Source: Gammaproteobacteria bacterium
Lineage (GTDB): Bacteria > Pseudomonadota > Gammaproteobacteria > Legionellales > Legionellaceae
Reading direction: 5' to 3'
Assembly (NCBI GenBank): GCA_030147635.1
Contig: JASBUZ010000036.1
Coordinates: 1 to 64,000, forward strand
Length of the DNA stretch: 64,000 nucleotides
Position numbers and translations under genes: made by a program. Below the pieces are notes generated by a model, which saw only the letters and a program-made list of their open reading frames with translations, did not search any database and was not told where the DNA came from. Below, one piece after another: positions 62,302 through 64,000 of this stretch. The stretch's first letter is position 1. Each line of letters begins with the position of its first letter.

Positions 62302-63528
62302 ATGTCGGTTGCTCGTTTTTCTACTGAGGGTGTTCGTATTGGAGAGAGTGAGGTTAGCTACTCTAATCTCTTGAAGTTAACAGCCGGGGCTTCTGTAGCA
62401 ACTTGTGCATTAGCGTGCCACGTCGCCGAGTCACAAAATACACTGGATTATGAAGACAGAGCTGCTCGTATTGCAGCAGGTTCTTTAAAAATGATCGTGA
62501 ACATGTTGCATACCCAAGGTGGTCGTTATCAAATTACAGATGCAGGAGGTAAGGTATTTACCTTTGGGCCTCATCGTGCAGCGATAGACTCTTTTGTGGT
62601 TGGGGCAAAGTTTGTTGGGACACCACCGCAATTTTTTGCGACTGACTTGTTTAATGATATACCGGGCGCTGAAAGATTGTTAAAGATGTTTAAAGTAATT
62701 ACGGTGAAGGCGGATGCTAAGCGAAGCCATGACGGTAAATCAGCAAACTCGGATACCTTAGTGCAAGCCTCGAAGGTATTGAAAAAAAACGGCTGTATTG
62801 CGCTTTATCCGCAAGGCAATTTTTCTTACATTAGAAAGCCATCGCCTCGCATTTATACTGGGGCTGCCAAAATTGCATTACAAAATAATGTACCTATTCA
62901 TGTGATGAGGCTAGATGGGCTATGGAGCCTGGAGAACACGTATATTCCACTCTTTGTGCGCGACACACTCGCGTATCGAGTTTTTTTAGCAGCATTGCAT
63001 CCCAATAATATTCGCATAACACCTTGCTCTGTCATTGATTTTCATCTAAAACCTGAAGCAGCTATTTTGTCTGAAGATGAGAAAGTTGACCGAATTTGTG
63101 CAGAGCTTTATGCGTATTATCACCGTAAGGAAAGTTTATCTGAGGAAGAAATAGACCATATTAGGAAAGAGGTCTCTGAAAACAAGCACGTACCGCTTTG
63201 GCAGAATAAAATGGCGCAATATAAGCACGAGAAAGAGATTAGAGCCTTAAGAGTGCAGTCAGAGCAATTGAAACCTGCGGAAGATACAACCGAGGCTGAA
63301 ATGGCGAAGCGCGCCTTTGATGAGCTTTATTACTATTATGGTTGTACGGATGAAAAGCCAGAAGTACCAGGCAGTGCCTTGGTCAAAAAAGAGGGTTTTT
63401 CCGGGAGCTATCTTCCTTTTTGGCATAACCAAGCGAAGCAGCATGCGCTTCAGCAGAAACTAGATGTGCTCCAAGAAGAGGCGCCAGAGCTTGAAGCACG
63501 GCTAGCGCTTGCAGCACCTGCGGCTTAA
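62302..63528 (+). CDS. PlsC-like acyltransferase domain protein
   Basis: Of 408 residues, residues 60-260 resemble glycerolphosphate acyltransferases. The H-x4-D catalytic motif is PHRAAIDS (H91, D96). The FPEGT block appears as YPQGN (169-173), losing the glutamate, and a VPIHVMRLDG strand follows. The last 150 residues are charged helices, with a repeated element (ELYAYYHRKESLSEEE and ELYYYYGCTDEKP; VPLWQNKMAQYK and LPFWHNQAKQHA). So the tail holds two diverged copies of one unit. Substrate unknown; an effector or membrane-lipid role is possible. AAGGATG upstream may be the ribosome-binding site. Confidence 0.75.
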   Translation: MSVARFSTEGVRIGESEVSYSNLLKLTAGASVATCALACHVAESQNTLDYEDRAARIAAGSLKMIVNMLHTQGGRYQITDAGGKVFTFGPHRAAIDSFVVGAKFVGTPPQFFATDLFNDIPGAERLLKMFKVITVKADAKRSHDGKSANSDTLVQASKVLKKNGCIALYPQGNFSYIRKPSPRIYTGAAKIALQNNVPIHVMRLDGLWSLENTYIPLFVRDTLAYRVFLAALHPNNIRITPCSVIDFHLKPEAAILSEDEKVDRICAELYAYYHRKESLSEEEIDHIRKEVSENKHVPLWQNKMAQYKHEKEIRALRVQSEQLKPAEDTTEAEMAKRAFDELYYYYGCTDEKPEVPGSALVKKEGFSGSYLPFWHNQAKQHALQQKLDVLQEEAPELEARLALAAPAA

Positions 63529-64000
63529 GCGGGTGCGTAATCGCCCTGCATAAATGCGGGCAGCTTGTCTGTTTTTTTCAGGTTGTCCGTGAGCATTTTT
63601 GCTGACAGTATGTTGTAGCTGGTAAAAAAGCCGTGGGTGCTTAAAGCACCTGAGGCAATACAGCCCCCTGCTGTTAGCAGGGCGATGCTACCACTTAGTA
63701 TGGTACTTGCCATGATGAGTCCAAATATTGACGCTGAAAGGGTGACAGCACACAAGGCCATGCTTGTGTATAGAAAGGCGTCACTATATTGTTTGTTCAG
63801 TTCCGCATTTCGGTAAGCTTCAACATGAAACTTAGCATTCGACATAACGCGACCTGGCAGTGTAACCGGGCATGGAATAAAGCTTGGCCACATCAATCCG
63901 AAAGCGAGTAAGTTTAAGCTGAGATTTGATAAGTTGGGCTTTGGAATACCGGCAATTTCGTTTAAAAACCATTCTGCCGCAACGCCACAATTGTTACCGA
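63525..64000 (-). CDS. Membrane protein, 5' part beyond the window (partial)
   Basis: The leftward frame ends at TAA (63525-63527), overlapping the acyltransferase stop. It stays open through to the window edge: beyond the internal start at 63893/63896 it continues GNNCGVAAEWFLNEIAG...NLLAFGLMWPSFIPC without a stop. The true start is therefore probably outside the window. The visible part has two adjacent hydrophobic segments (LYTSMALCAVTLSASIFGLI and ILSGSIALLTAGGCIASGAL) before a polar tail. No family is recognised. Average composition is like that of its neighbours. Confidence 0.65.
   Translation of the reverse strand, partial: GNNCGVAAEWFLNEIAGIPKPNLSNLSLNLLAFGLMWPSFIPCPVTLPGRVMSNAKFHVEAYRNAELNKQYSDAFLYTSMALCAVTLSASIFGLIMASTILSGSIALLTAGGCIASGALSTHGFFTSYNILSAKMLTDNLKKTDKLPAFMQGDYAPA

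Noticed and set aside
1..64000. CRISPR array, tRNA, rRNA, phage or transposase genes
   Set aside because: The gaps between genes were read on both strands; no regular spacer repeats, tRNA cloverleaf, rRNA segment or transposase/integrase motif was seen.

Overview
The window looks like chromosomal DNA of a moderately AT-rich gammaproteobacterium. Gene content and order point to a host-associated lineage near Legionella/Coxiella (Legionellales-like). The evidence is conserved blocks (a YibN-type rhodanese, secB, gpsA; argS with a SPOR protein; grpE-dnaK-dnaJ-carA; carB-greA; a SufBCDSU-T operon) interspersed with large orphan proteins of the kind seen among secreted effectors, including an ankyrin-repeat protein with a kinase-like N-terminus. 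No rRNA, tRNA, CRISPR array or intact transposon was recognised. The taxonomic placement is an inference from gene content, not a database match.

Layout. 0.1-2.1 kb: leftward rhodanese/secB/gpsA cluster. 2.1-6.9 kb: argS, a SPOR-domain protein, and a P1B-type ATPase-like protein with several altered catalytic motifs. 6.9-12.4 kb: folB with a small unlisted ORF behind it (leftward), hemE, and a 1275-residue orphan protein. 12.3-13.6 kb: leftward class II DAHP synthase whose 3' end overlaps the orphan. 13.6-18.6 kb: heat-shock genes grpE, dnaK, dnaJ with two sigma32-like promoters, running into carA. 18.6-26.8 kb: metK and ahcY (methyl cycle), an orphan, two tandem secreted eight-cysteine miniproteins, then carB and greA. 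26.8-31.0 kb: a coiled-coil protein, a lipoprotein, the kinase-like/ankyrin protein and a secreted HAD phosphatase. 31.1-38.0 kb: an Rrf2-type [2Fe-2S] regulator followed by sufB, C, D, S, U, T and epmA. 38.0-41.7 kb: a small membrane protein, a DUF2490 barrel and an AddB-like nuclease/helicase protein.

41.7-44.3 kb is an accessory island: a ParD-like/RelE-like toxin-antitoxin pair and an orphan, bracketed by two imperfect copies of the nnrE leader; then nnrE; then a second toxin-antitoxin pair (Phd/YefM-like and PIN toxin) behind a near-consensus promoter overlaid by a repeated ACGTACGTAC operator. 44.3-50.0 kb is a rightward RND efflux operon (outer-membrane factor, adaptor, pump). 50.3-56.1 kb holds a DUF234-type ATPase, a TPR-methyltransferase, an MscK-like channel and a small helical protein. 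56.1-62.1 kb is a second, leftward RND operon (pump, adaptor, outer-membrane factor). The right end has a PlsC-like acyltransferase and a membrane protein whose reading frame runs off the window edge.

How the genes fit together: the housekeeping blocks cover protein folding and export (DnaK system, SecB), Fe-S assembly (Suf), pyrimidine/arginine precursor supply (CarAB), S-adenosylmethionine turnover (MetK/AhcY), and haem and folate steps. The accessory genes (orphans, eight-cysteine pair, ankyrin protein, two RND pumps, two toxin-antitoxin modules) are those most likely to relate to life in or around a host.
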